From: an uncultured Alphaproteobacteria bacterium | Lineage (GTDB): Bacteria > Pseudomonadota > Alphaproteobacteria > Micropepsales > Micropepsaceae | Assembly: GCA_903857685.1 (NCBI GenBank) | Contig: CAIOFO010000114.1 | Span: 1-45,006 of the forward strand | Direction: 5' to 3' | Length of the DNA stretch: 45,006 nucleotides | Shown here: one piece after another, positions 18,923 to 27,697 of the stretch | Position numbering within the stretch: the stretch's first letter is position 1 | Layout: the number at the start of each line of letters is the position of its first letter | Translations under genes and position numbers: made by a program | The notes under the pieces: model-generated | Seen by the model: the letters and a program-made list of their open reading frames with translations, nothing else | Database searches by the model: none | What the model was told of the DNA's origin: nothing

Positions 18923-20529
18923 GCCGCCTCTCGCGTCTGATAGAGAGGCGCCAGGCTGTCCATCTCGCGCCAGCGGCGCTGCTCATCCCATCCCAGCAGG
19001 GCGCCCATGGTGTCCGCGACCTTGGCCAGGTTGCGCGCGGGCCCGAACTGGCCCAGGCAGGTGCGCCGCATCACCACATCTTCCAGGGTCAGCGCCATTT
19101 CGTGCCGCACGGCGTGGGTCACCTGCGCCAGCGTATCGCCGCTTTCCCCCAGCGGCTCCAGGTCTTCCATGCGCGCGTCATCCAGCAGCAGCGGCAGCCG
19201 CGCGCCGAACATGTGGGTCAGGTGCCGCAGGCCGGTCAGGCCGCGCCAGCGTTTCTCGAACGTCTTCACCAGTGCCTCGAAATTTTCGAAGCGCCCGCCC
19301 GGCAGCGTTGTTGCGGCGGTGGCGCAAGGCTTGGCTGTGACGGCCAGCCGCTGGATCACCGCGTCGGTAATGGTCTCAGCCAGGTTGCGCGAGGTGGTCC
19401 ATTTGCCGCCCAGCGCGGAAAACAGCCCATCCACGCCGTCATCGAGGCCATGATCCACCAGTTCGGAGCGGCGGCTGGCGTTGTAAGTCTCACCCGAGCC
19501 GTCATCCACCAGCGGCCGCAGGCCCGCATAGAAAAACTGCACCTGCGCCCGCGTCAGCTTTGCCGCCGGCAGATAGCGGTTCACCAGCGCCAGGAATTCG
19601 CCGATATCGCCTTCGCTCACCGCCACGCTGGCGGGGTCGCCGCGAAACTCGGTGTCGGTGGTGCCCAAAAGCGTATGGCCGCGCCAGGGCAGGACGAAGA
19701 AATGTCCGTTGCCCGCTTCCACCGTCAGTGCCGAATGGCTGACTTCCGGCAGCAGCAGGTGAATGCCCTTGGAGCGCAGCAACTTGTGCTGGGCCGGCCG
19801 CCCCGTGGCATGTTCCAGGAACAGATCCGCCCATGGTCCCGCCGCCACCAGCGTCGCCTTGGCCCGAATGTCGAAAACTGCGTCACCCATCGCATCGCGC
19901 ACGCTGCAGCCGACGACGCGCTTGCCCTGCATCAGCAGCTTGTCCGCCGCCAAATGATTGGCGATGGCGGCGCCATGGTCCTGCGCATCCAGCAGGCATT
20001 CCAGCGCAATCCGTTCGGGCGCATACATCTGCGCATCGTGATATTCGAAGGCGCCTGAAAAGCCGGGGCCTTCCAGCACCGGCTCGCGCGCCAATGCCGG
20101 CCTGCGCGGCAGGAAATAATGTCCCGGCATTTTCTGCGCCGGCTCCGTTCCCCGGTTTCTGTCCAGGGACAGAAGATCGTAAAGCATCAGGCCGGCGCTC
20201 AGCGTCAGTCTTTCGCCGATGCCGTTATAGACCGGAACCAGGAAGGGCAGGGGCCTCAGCAGATGCGGGGCGATGTGTTGCAGGTTGCGCCGTTCGCGCA
20301 GGCTCTCGCGCACCAGCCCTATTTCCAGGTTGCGCAGATAGCGCAGACCGCCATGCGCCAGCTTGGAATTGTGGGCGGAGGTCGCGGCGGCGAAATCGCG
20401 CGCCTCGACCAGCGCCACTTTCAGCCCGCGCATCGCCGCATCGCGGGCGGTGAAACAGCCGGTGGCGCCGCCGCCGATGATCAGCAGGTCGAAAGTTTCA
20501 TTGGAAAGCCGGGTGAGGGCGCGCTGCAT
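18919..20529 (-). CDS. glpD: Glycerol-3-phosphate dehydrogenase, FAD-dependent (aerobic)
   Basis: Membrane-associated flavoenzyme that oxidises glycerol 3-phosphate to dihydroxyacetone phosphate and passes electrons to quinone. The 536-residue product has the FAD motif LLIIGGGATGCFTARDAA near the N-terminus, SAHNSKLAHGGLRYL, and GHTLLGTTDTEF and SALGGKWTTSR further on, all diagnostic of GlpD. The ATG at 20529 was preferred over a TTG at 20538. It follows rpmG by 42 bases and overlaps the lipid kinase gene. No glp regulator or glycerol kinase gene is present in the window. Confidence 0.95.
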   Translation of the reverse strand: MQRALTRLSNETFDLLIIGGGATGCFTARDAAMRGLKVALVEARDFAAATSAHNSKLAHGGLRYLRNLEIGLVRESLRERRNLQHIAPHLLRPLPFLVPVYNGIGERLTLSAGLMLYDLLSLDRNRGTEPAQKMPGHYFLPRRPALAREPVLEGPGFSGAFEYHDAQMYAPERIALECLLDAQDHGAAIANHLAADKLLMQGKRVVGCSVRDAMGDAVFDIRAKATLVAAGPWADLFLEHATGRPAQHKLLRSKGIHLLLPEVSHSALTVEAGNGHFFVLPWRGHTLLGTTDTEFRGDPASVAVSEGDIGEFLALVNRYLPAAKLTRAQVQFFYAGLRPLVDDGSGETYNASRRSELVDHGLDDGVDGLFSALGGKWTTSRNLAETITDAVIQRLAVTAKPCATAATTLPGGRFENFEALVKTFEKRWRGLTGLRHLTHMFGARLPLLLDDARMEDLEPLGESGDTLAQVTHAVRHEMALTLEDVVMRRTCLGQFGPARNLAKVADTMGALLGWDEQRRWREMDSLAPLYQTREAA

Positions 20530-20571
20530 GCGCGCCAAGGCTAGGACAGCAGATTCAAGAAAGCGAGGAGC

Positions 20572-20739
20572 TTACTTGATCTTGCCTTCCTTGAATTCGA
20601 CATGCTTGCGCAGGACCGGATCGTATTTCTTGATCGAGAATTTCTCGGTCATGGTGCGGGTATTCTTCCGCGTCACATAGAAAAAGCCCGTCTTGGCTTC
20701 GCTGTTGAGGCGAATTTTGGCGGTGGTCGGCTTGGCCAT
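20572..20739 (-). CDS. rpmG: 50S ribosomal protein L33
   Basis: A 55-residue basic protein of the large ribosomal subunit. It reads [15 protein letters not shown], then [11 protein letters not shown], and ends [19 protein letters not shown], a standard L33 pattern. It is of the type without the CxxC zinc ribbon. The ATG at 20739 has GGAG a few bases upstream. It lies between rnr and glpD, as in other alphaproteobacteria where rpmG sits near topA-rnr. Confidence 0.97.
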   Translation of the reverse strand: MAKPTTAKIRLNSEAKTGFFYVTRKNTRTMTEKFSIKKYDPVLRKHVEFKEGKIK

Positions 20740-20764
20740 AGCGGGCTCCAAAAACACGGGTCGG

Positions 20765-20791
20765 GAGGCGGGGTAATGAAGCAGCCGCCTC
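20765..20791 (-). terminator. Hairpin between rnr and rpmG (possible attenuator or processing site)
   Basis: GAGGCGG (20765-20771) and CCGCCTC (20785-20791) form a perfect seven-base-pair stem with a 13-base loop. On the minus strand a short T run appears only about eleven bases later. That is weaker than a classical terminator, so partial termination or RNA processing ahead of rpmG is possible. Confidence 0.4.
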
Positions 20792-20826
20792 TTTCTGTCA
20801 AGCAGAACCAGGCAAGCAGCTGAAAT

Positions 20827-23058
20827 TTATCGCTTTTTTGCCTTGAATCGCTGGCCTGGCCTGCCCCCGCCGGGCTTGCCGGAACGGTGCGAACGCTGCG
20901 GCGCGCCGCCCTCGGCCAGTTCGAAGCGCAAGCCTCCGGTGACCGGGGCGGCTTCCATCAGCTTGACCTGGATGGTGTCGCCCAGGCCGTAACTCGTGCC
21001 GCTGCGTTCTCCGATCATCGCCTGGCGGCGCTCGTCATGGCGGAAATATTCCGCGCCAAGCGAGCGGGCCGGCAGCAGCCCTTCTGCGCCCGACTCTTTC
21101 AAGCGCACGAACAGCCCGAACTTGATCACCCCGGTAATGCGCGCCTCGAAAGTGGCGCCGACATGCGCCTCCATATAGGCGGCGACATAGCGGTCGGTGG
21201 AATCGCGTTCGGCCGCCATGGCGCGCCGCTCGGTCATGGAGATGCTTGCTGCGATCTCCGGCAGCTGCTTGATCTCGCGGTCCGTCAAGCCGCCGCCGCC
21301 GCCAAGCCCAAGGCCGCGGATCAGCGCACGATGCACAATCAGGTCGGCATAGCGCCGGATGGGCGAGGTGAAATGGGCATACTTGGCCAGGTTCAATCCG
21401 AAATGGCCGATATTGGCGGCGTCATAGATCGCCTGCGCCTGGCTGCGCAGCACCACGTCATTCATCACCGCCTCATGCACCGTGCCCTTGGCCCCGGCCA
21501 GGATGCGGTTGAAGGTGCCGGGCTGCACCACCTGGCCCTTGGCGAAGTTGATATTCAGGGTACGGAGAAAATCGGAAAAGGCGAACAGCTTTTCCTTCGA
21601 CGGCGTGTCATGGATGCGGTAGATCAGGGGCGTGCGCGCCTGTTCCAGCGCCTCGGCGGCGGCTACATTGGCCAGCACCATGCATTCCTCGATCAATTTC
21701 ATCGATTCCAGCCGTTCGCGATAGGCGATGGAGGCGACCTTGCCGTCGGCGCCCAGCACGATGCGCCGTTCCGGCAGGTCCAGATCCAGGGGGCTGCGCT
21801 TTTCCCGCGCGATGGTCAGCGTCCGGTAGGCCGTCCACAGATCGGCCAGGGTCTTCTTTGCCACCGCATTCATCTCGGCGTCGGGGTGGCCGTCGAACGC
21901 TTTCTGCGCCTTGGCGTAGGTCAGCCGGGCCGCCGAACGCATGATGCCGCGCATGAACTTGTGAGACTGCTTGCGGCCATGCGCGTCGAACACAATGCGC
22001 ACGGCCAGGCAGGGCCGGTCCACGCCTTCCTTCAGCGAGCAGAGATCGGCGGACAATTCCTCCGGCAGCATCGGCACGACGCGGTCGGGGAAATAGGCGC
22101 TGTTGCCGCGCTTCAGGGCTTCCTTGTCCAGGGCCGAGCCCGGCGTGACATAGTGGGCGACATCGGCAATGGCGACCAGCACGACATGGCCGCCCTTGTT
22201 TCCTTCATCCTCGTCCGGCCCCGCCCACACCGCATCGTCGTGATCGCGGGCATCTTCCGGATCGATCGTCAGCAGCGGGATGGCGCGCAAATCGGTCCGG
22301 CCTTGCGGCTCGATCGGCCCCGCCGCCTTGGCCTCGTCAATCACGTCCTGCGGAAATACGGTGGGAATGCCATGCGAATGAATGGCAATCAGGCTGATGG
22401 TGCGGGGCGAATCCATGCTGCCGATGCGCTCGACCACGCGAACCTTTGGAAAACCGGCGACCCGCTTCCCGACCAGCTCGCAAAGCACCAGTTCATTGTT
22501 CCTGGCGCCGTTCGCATCGCGCTTTTCCAGGGCATATTCGCCGCGCGCCTTGCGCTCCACCGGCATGACGCGAAAGCCGTGGGGACCCTCGCGCAGCACG
22601 CCCAGGATGCGCTCCGGCCCCGCTTCGTTTTCCAGCCGCCGGATCATGCGGGCTTCATACGTGACGCCGCGCTTTTCCAGCCGTGCCAGCAGCCTCGAAC
22701 CCGGCCCCAGCGCATTGCCTTCCTTGGGCGGGATGACATAGATCACCGGCGGCGCGTCGTCCGCCTCCCAGTTCAGCGGGTGCGCGAGCAACTCGCCATC
22801 GCCATCCACGCCGGTGATTTCCAGCATGCTGACTTCGGGCAATTCGCCCTGCCTGGTGAAGCCTTTTTTCGGCTTGCCGGCGATGACGCCTTCAACCTCA
22901 AGTTCCTTGAGCAGGCGCTTCAGCAGGATGCGATCGGAACCCTTGAGGCCGCTCAGATGCGCCAGGTCGCGCTTGGTGGCGCCGGGATTGGCGGCGAGCA
23001 GGGCGAGCAACCGGTCTTTGTCGAGCTTGGGGGCGTTTGTTGTTGTCTTGCGCGCCAA
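20827..23058 (-). CDS. rnr: Ribonuclease R
   Basis: Processive 3'-5' exoribonuclease able to degrade structured RNA. The 743-residue product has an N-terminal winged-helix region (TKRDLAHLSGLKGSDR) and cold-shock-like domains. The catalytic RNB domain carries the acidic cluster DPEDARDHDDAV and HFTSPIRRYADLIVHRAL. A C-terminal S1 domain (ARITGVIKFGLFVRL) and a short basic tail follow. The first codon is TTG at 23058, which directly follows the TAG stop of topA in the same frame. The next in-frame ATG is far into conserved sequence, so translation probably depends on coupling to topA. Confidence 0.95.
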   Translation of the reverse strand: MARKTTTNAPKLDKDRLLALLAANPGATKRDLAHLSGLKGSDRILLKRLLKELEVEGVIAGKPKKGFTRQGELPEVSMLEITGVDGDGELLAHPLNWEADDAPPVIYVIPPKEGNALGPGSRLLARLEKRGVTYEARMIRRLENEAGPERILGVLREGPHGFRVMPVERKARGEYALEKRDANGARNNELVLCELVGKRVAGFPKVRVVERIGSMDSPRTISLIAIHSHGIPTVFPQDVIDEAKAAGPIEPQGRTDLRAIPLLTIDPEDARDHDDAVWAGPDEDEGNKGGHVVLVAIADVAHYVTPGSALDKEALKRGNSAYFPDRVVPMLPEELSADLCSLKEGVDRPCLAVRIVFDAHGRKQSHKFMRGIMRSAARLTYAKAQKAFDGHPDAEMNAVAKKTLADLWTAYRTLTIAREKRSPLDLDLPERRIVLGADGKVASIAYRERLESMKLIEECMVLANVAAAEALEQARTPLIYRIHDTPSKEKLFAFSDFLRTLNINFAKGQVVQPGTFNRILAGAKGTVHEAVMNDVVLRSQAQAIYDAANIGHFGLNLAKYAHFTSPIRRYADLIVHRALIRGLGLGGGGGLTDREIKQLPEIAASISMTERRAMAAERDSTDRYVAAYMEAHVGATFEARITGVIKFGLFVRLKESGAEGLLPARSLGAEYFRHDERRQAMIGERSGTSYGLGDTIQVKLMEAAPVTGGLRFELAEGGAPQRSHRSGKPGGGRPGQRFKAKKR

Positions 23059-25701
23059 CTATTCGCCCGCCACCGGCTCCGGTTTTTTCTTGGGCGCGGC
23101 CTTCTTGGCGGGCGCGGCTTTTTTCTTGGCGGCAGCCTTCTTTTGCGGCTTCTCGGCCGTGGTCTCGGCCTTGGGCTTGGCGGCCGGCTTCGCCGCCGCT
23201 TTCCTTTTCTTTTTCTTGCCGCCGCCCTTGGCGATGCGCTCGGCCAGAAGCGCCTGCGCCTGCTCCAGCGTCACCGCCAGAGGATCGCTGACTTCGGGAA
23301 TGGTGGCATTGGTGTCGCCATCGCTGACATAGGGACCATAACGGCCCTTCAGCACCCTGATCGCCACGCCATCGGCGCCGGCGCCCAGTTCCTTCAGGAC
23401 TTCCGGCCCGCGCCGTCCGCCCTTGGCCTTTTTCTCGGCCAGGATGGTGACGGCATGGTTGAGACCGATATTGAAAACATCCTCGGGCGTTTCCAGCGAG
23501 GCATACTTGCCGTCATGGGCGACATAGGGCCCGAAGCGGCCGAAATTCGCCGTGATCATCTTGCCGTCTTCGGGATGGGCGCCCACTTCGCGCGGCAGTG
23601 ACAGAAGCCTTACTGCCATGTCCATGTCCACATCGGCGGGATCGGTGCCCTTGGGCAAGCCGCTGCGCTTGGGCTTCTTGTCTTCGCCCAGCTGCACATA
23701 AGGACCGAAGCGGCCCGAGCGCAGAGTCACCATGGTCTCGGTGCCGGGGAACAGTCCCAGCTCGCGCGGGCCGGCATCGCCTTCGCCCGGCTTGGCGCCG
23801 ATCTGGCGGGTGAATTTGCATTCCGGATAATTGCTGCAGCCGACAAAGGCGCCGAAGCGGCCCAGCTTCAGATTCAGGCTGCCATTTTCGCAGGACGGGC
23901 ATTTGCGCGGATCAATGCCGGGTTCGCCCGCCGGAAAGATGTAGGAGCCCAGGACGGAATCCAGTTCGTCGATCACCTGGCGGATCTTGAGATCCTTGGT
24001 GCCGCCAACGGCTTCCGAAAATCCGGTCCAGAAATCGCGCAGCAGCTGCTTGTAGTCCAGTTCGCCGGCCGAAACCTTGTCGAGCTGCTCTTCCAGGTCG
24101 GCGGTGAAGTCATACTCGACATAGCGCTTGAAGAAGCTCTGCAGGAAGGTGGTGACCAGCCTTCCCTTGTCCTCGGGATAGAAGCGCCCGCGATCCTGCC
24201 GCACATAGGCGCGGTCGCGCAGGGTGGACAGGATGGTGGCATAGGTCGAAGGCCGGCCGATGCCCAGCTCTTCAAGCTTCTTGACCAGGCTGGCTTCGGA
24301 ATAGCGCGGCGGCGGCTCGGTGAAATGCTGCGCCGAGTTGACGTTCTGCGCCTTGGCCGCGTCACCCGCCGCAACCTTGGGCAGCTTGGAGCCTTCTTCG
24401 TCGGCGCTGTCGTCCTCTCCTTCCAGATACAAAGTGAGAAAGCCGTCGAACAACGTGACGGTGCCGGTGGCGCGCAGGGTGATCTTCCGGTCGGCGGAAA
24501 TCACGTCCACCGTGGTGCGTTCCTGTTCGGCGGACTCCATCTGGCTGGCGACGGCGCGCTTCCAGACCAGCTCGTAAAGCCTGGCGGCATCGGCATCGAG
24601 ATACTTTGCCACTTCTTCCGGCGTGCGCGCAAAGCTGGTGGGACGCACCGCTTCATGGGCTTCCTGCGCGTTCTTGGCCTTGCTGGTATAGACGCGGGCC
24701 GAAGACGGCACATAGCGGGCGCCGTATTTCTCGCCGATCACCTGGCGCGCCTCGGCAATGGCTTCCGGCACCATGATGATGCCGTCGGTACGCATATAGG
24801 TGATCAGGCCGGTGGTCTCGCCGCCGATTTCCACGCCTTCATACAGTCCCTGCGCCACCTGCATGGTGCGCTTGGCGTTGAAGCCCAGCTTGCGCGAGGC
24901 TTCCTGCTGCAGGGTCGAGGTAATGAAGGGCGGCGACGGATTGCGTTTGACCGGCTTGGCCTCGACGCTGCCGATGGTGAATTTCTGCGCCTTGATCGCC
25001 TCCACCGCCTTGGCGGCGTCGGCCTCGTTGGTCAGCGACAATTTTTCCAGCTTCTTGCCGTCCAGCTGGATCAGCCGTGTCGGGAAACTGCCCGCGACGG
25101 TTTCCACCTCGGTATCGATGCTCCAATATTCCTGGGCCTTGAATGCCTCGATTTCCGTTTCGCGCTCGACCACCAGCCGCAGCGCCACGGATTGCACCCG
25201 GCCCGCCGAACGCGCGCCCGGCAGTTTGCGCCAAAGCACCGGCGACAGGGTAAAGCCGACCAGATAGTCCAGGGCGCGGCGCGCGAGATAGGCGTCCACC
25301 AGTTCCTGGTTGATCTGCCGGGGATGGGCAATGGCGTCCAGGATCGCCGATTTGGTGACGGCATTGAACACCACCCGCTCCACCGGCATCTTGCCCAGGG
25401 CGTGCTTGTCGCGCAGCACTTGCAGGATGTGCCAGCTGATGGCTTCGCCTTCGCGGTCCGGGTCGGTGGCCAGGATCAGCTTGTCGGCGCCTTTCACCGC
25501 GCTGGCGATGTCCTTCATCTTGGACTGGGCGCGGGCATCCACTTCCCACACCATGGAAAAGTCGTCATCCGGCTTCACCGACCCGTCCTTGGAGGGCAGG
25601 TCGCGGATATGGCCGAAGCTGGCCAGCACTTTGTAGCCGGAGCCGAGATACTTATTGATGGTCTTGGCTTTGGCGGGGGATTCGACGACGAGGACGTTCA
25701 T
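23059..25701 (-). CDS. topA: DNA topoisomerase I
   Basis: Type IA topoisomerase that relaxes negative supercoils, opposing gyrase. The 880-residue product has the Toprim start VVESPAKAKTI (Glu7), LATDPDREGEAISWH (about 77-91), and active-site Tyr302 in GLITYMRTDG. A C4 zinc ribbon (KCPSCENGSLNLK, then GCSNYPECKF) is followed by repeated GRFGPYV modules. The last 50 or so residues are almost only Lys, Ala and Pro, a disordered DNA-binding tail common in this class. The ATG at 25701 gives the canonical MNVLVVESPAKA. The TAG stop is followed at once, in frame, by rnr. Confidence 0.97.
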   Translation of the reverse strand: MNVLVVESPAKAKTINKYLGSGYKVLASFGHIRDLPSKDGSVKPDDDFSMVWEVDARAQSKMKDIASAVKGADKLILATDPDREGEAISWHILQVLRDKHALGKMPVERVVFNAVTKSAILDAIAHPRQINQELVDAYLARRALDYLVGFTLSPVLWRKLPGARSAGRVQSVALRLVVERETEIEAFKAQEYWSIDTEVETVAGSFPTRLIQLDGKKLEKLSLTNEADAAKAVEAIKAQKFTIGSVEAKPVKRNPSPPFITSTLQQEASRKLGFNAKRTMQVAQGLYEGVEIGGETTGLITYMRTDGIIMVPEAIAEARQVIGEKYGARYVPSSARVYTSKAKNAQEAHEAVRPTSFARTPEEVAKYLDADAARLYELVWKRAVASQMESAEQERTTVDVISADRKITLRATGTVTLFDGFLTLYLEGEDDSADEEGSKLPKVAAGDAAKAQNVNSAQHFTEPPPRYSEASLVKKLEELGIGRPSTYATILSTLRDRAYVRQDRGRFYPEDKGRLVTTFLQSFFKRYVEYDFTADLEEQLDKVSAGELDYKQLLRDFWTGFSEAVGGTKDLKIRQVIDELDSVLGSYIFPAGEPGIDPRKCPSCENGSLNLKLGRFGAFVGCSNYPECKFTRQIGAKPGEGDAGPRELGLFPGTETMVTLRSGRFGPYVQLGEDKKPKRSGLPKGTDPADVDMDMAVRLLSLPREVGAHPEDGKMITANFGRFGPYVAHDGKYASLETPEDVFNIGLNHAVTILAEKKAKGGRRGPEVLKELGAGADGVAIRVLKGRYGPYVSDGDTNATIPEVSDPLAVTLEQAQALLAERIAKGGGKKKKRKAAAKPAAKPKAETTAEKPQKKAAAKKKAAPAKKAAPKKKPEPVAGE

Positions 25702-25703
25702 GC

Positions 25704-25889
25704 CGGCTTTAAATTACCTTGGGTTTTCGGGGGCTTATCTGGGGTCACGGAGGTCCTGCGACAAGGTCCGGCTGGAAAACGGGGTTTTTCCGGCGCGGGA
25801 CACTGATAGAAGCCGAACGCGCCTGTCAACGCTGGGTGGGTCATGTGGATATAACCAATGGTTGAAATAATTCCACTTACAGGCAATTA
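25704..25889 (-). promoter_or_regulatory. topA upstream region with two palindromes and a near-consensus DnaA box
   Basis: An AT-rich stretch before topA. AACCAATGGTT at 25853-25863 and AACCATAGGTT at 25893-25903 are two related 11-base palindromes whose centres are 40 bases apart, about four helical turns. The second lies just past this interval, inside the frameshifted tail of dprA. TGTGGATAT at 25844-25852 matches the complement of the DnaA box TTATCCACA at eight of nine positions. Together they look like a promoter with paired operators, possibly tuning topA; the regulator is unknown. Confidence 0.4.
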
Positions 25890-25941
25890 CTAAACCATAG
25901 GTTGTTTATAAAAGGCATGATTTTGCTCGGAAACCCTGGTT

Positions 25942-27047
25942 TCAGGCCCAGGACACCAGATTTCCCGGGTGCCGGCGGCAACGCCCGGCCAATTCCAGCT
26001 CCAGCAGCCGGTCAGGACCGCCGAAGCGGGGGCGCCGGTCAGGCGAATCAGCTCATCGGCATGGACCGGGGCAGGGCCCAACGCTTCCTCGACCGCCCGG
26101 CGCACCCGGTCCGCTTCGGCTTCCAGCGCCGCCGCATCGGGCTGGATATTCGGGCCTGCGCCCTCGGGATCGCGGAACTCTTCGCCCAATATCGGTCCCA
26201 GCAAGGCCAGCACATCCTCGGCGCTTTCAGTCAATGTGGCGCCTTCGCGGATCAACCGGTTGGCGCCCCTGGCGCGCGGATCCAGCGGCGAGCCCGGCAC
26301 GGCGAAAATCTCGCGCCCCTGTTCCAGCGCATATTGCGCCGTGATGAGGGAGCCGGAACGCTCCGCCGCTTCCACCACCACCAGCCCCCGCGCCAGGCCG
26401 GAGATCAGCCGGTTGCGGCGGGGGAAGTGACGCGCCTGGGGCTGTTCGCCCAGCCGCATTTCCGAAATGATGGCGCCCTGCTCGCGGATGGCGTCATAGA
26501 GTTTCTGGTTCTCCGGCGGATAGACCACATCCACCCCGCCCGCCAGTACCGCGACCGTGCCGGTGCCGAGCGCGCATTCATGCGCCGCGGCATCAATGCC
26601 GCGCGCCATGCCGGACGCGATGGCAAGATTTGCCGCCGCCAATTCCTGCGCCATCACGAAGGCGAATTTGCGCGCCAGCGCCGAGGCGTTGCGCGCCCCG
26701 ACAATCGCCACCATGTCGCGTTTCAGAAGATGGCCATTGCCCAGCACGGCAATCATGGGCGGCGGCGGTTCCAGCGCCGCCAGACCTTGCGGAAAGTCCG
26801 GCTCGCAGGCGGCGATCAGCCGTCCGCCCAGTTTTGCAAGCGCCTCAATCTCGCGCGCACTGTCCGCTACCGGCGGCAGGATGAAATTCTTGCCCCCGCC
26901 GCGCGCCGCCAGGCGCGGCAATTCCGCAAGCGCCGCGCCGGCGCTGCCGAAGCGGGCGATCAGGCTGGCGAAAGTAACCGGGCCGACATGCTCGGTGCGC
27001 GCCAGCCGCAGCCAGTCGCGGCGCTCCCGGTCGTCAAGCGCCCGCAC
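25942..27047 (-). CDS. dprA: DNA processing protein DprA, with an apparent one-base frameshift near the 3' end
   Basis: DprA binds incoming single-stranded DNA and loads RecA during transformation. The Rossmann domain is intact: VAIVGARNASALARKFA, ASGMARGIDAAAHECAL, VLAGGVDVVYPPEN and VVVEAAERSGSLITAQYALEQGREIFAVPGSP. The C-terminal winged helix starts normally (HADELIRLTGAPASAVLTG), then the frame turns into unrelated sequence ending at 25890. One base missing near 26008-26012 would restore LLELELAGRCRRHPGNLVSWA with a TGA at 25942-25944, the expected family ending, about 368 residues in all. Start is GTG at 27047, overlapping plsY by 14 bases. Sequencing error or a real mutation cannot be told apart here. 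Confidence 0.9.
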
Positions 27048-27663
27048 CGCCCGCCCCGTTCTTCTTGGATCCGATGCGCGGTTCCTCGCCGGCCAGCAGC
27101 CGGCGGATATTTTCCCGGTGCATGAAGATGATCAACGCCGCCAGCAGCACCGCCAGCGGAACATAATCGCGTTGGCCGAAGGCGAAGAAATAGACCGGCG
27201 AAAGGGCAATCGCGAGCAGCGCCGATAGCGACGAGACGCGCCAGACAAACGCCACGGCCAGCCATGTCGCTGCCACCAGCAATCCCACCGGCCAGAACAG
27301 GGCGAAGGCAATGCCCAGATAAGTGGCGACACCCTTGCCGCCCTTGAACCCAAGCCACAGCGGAAACAGATGCCCCAACACCGCCGCCAGCGCCGCGAAA
27401 ATTTCTGCGCCGGGCGCCAGGAAATGCCGCGCGATCAGCACCGCTGCTGCGCCCTTGGCGCCATCACACAACAACGTCGCCGCCGCCGCCCACTTTTTGC
27501 CGGTGCGCAGCACATTGGTGGCGCCGATATTGCCCGAGCCGATCTTGCGCACATCGCCCGCCCCCGACAGCCAGGCGAACAAAAGCCCAAACGGAATCGC
27601 GCCGAGCAAATAGCCCAGCGCCAAGGCGGCAAGCGCGGCGGTAACCGGCAAGGGGGCACTCAT
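27034..27663 (-). CDS. plsY: Glycerol-3-phosphate acyltransferase PlsY
   Basis: Membrane acyltransferase that transfers acyl from acyl-phosphate to glycerol 3-phosphate, the first step of phospholipid synthesis. The 209-residue product has several transmembrane segments and the three PlsY motifs: IGSGNIGATNVLR, the glycine-rich FKGGKGVATYLG, and FMHRENIRRLLAGEE near the C-terminus. The ATG at 27663 begins a typical hydrophobic N-terminus. It sits between pyrC and dprA in a conserved alphaproteobacterial order and overlaps dprA. Confidence 0.96.
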   Translation of the reverse strand: MSAPLPVTAALAALALGYLLGAIPFGLLFAWLSGAGDVRKIGSGNIGATNVLRTGKKWAAAATLLCDGAKGAAAVLIARHFLAPGAEIFAALAAVLGHLFPLWLGFKGGKGVATYLGIAFALFWPVGLLVAATWLAVAFVWRVSSLSALLAIALSPVYFFAFGQRDYVPLAVLLAALIIFMHRENIRRLLAGEEPRIGSKKNGAGGAGA

Positions 27664-27697
27664 GGCCGCGAAAGATGACAGGCTTTAGGGCCGAAAT

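Noticed and set aside
23060-23220. Repeat array
   Set aside because: The repetitive look comes from the Lys/Ala/Pro-rich tail of TopA, with irregular units. It is coding low complexity, not a CRISPR or tandem repeat array.
20887-23601. 904-codon open frame on the plus strand
   Set aside because: Antisense to rnr and the topA tail, with no domain pattern.
24325-25806. 493-codon open frame on the plus strand
   Set aside because: Antisense to topA, which has all its catalytic motifs.
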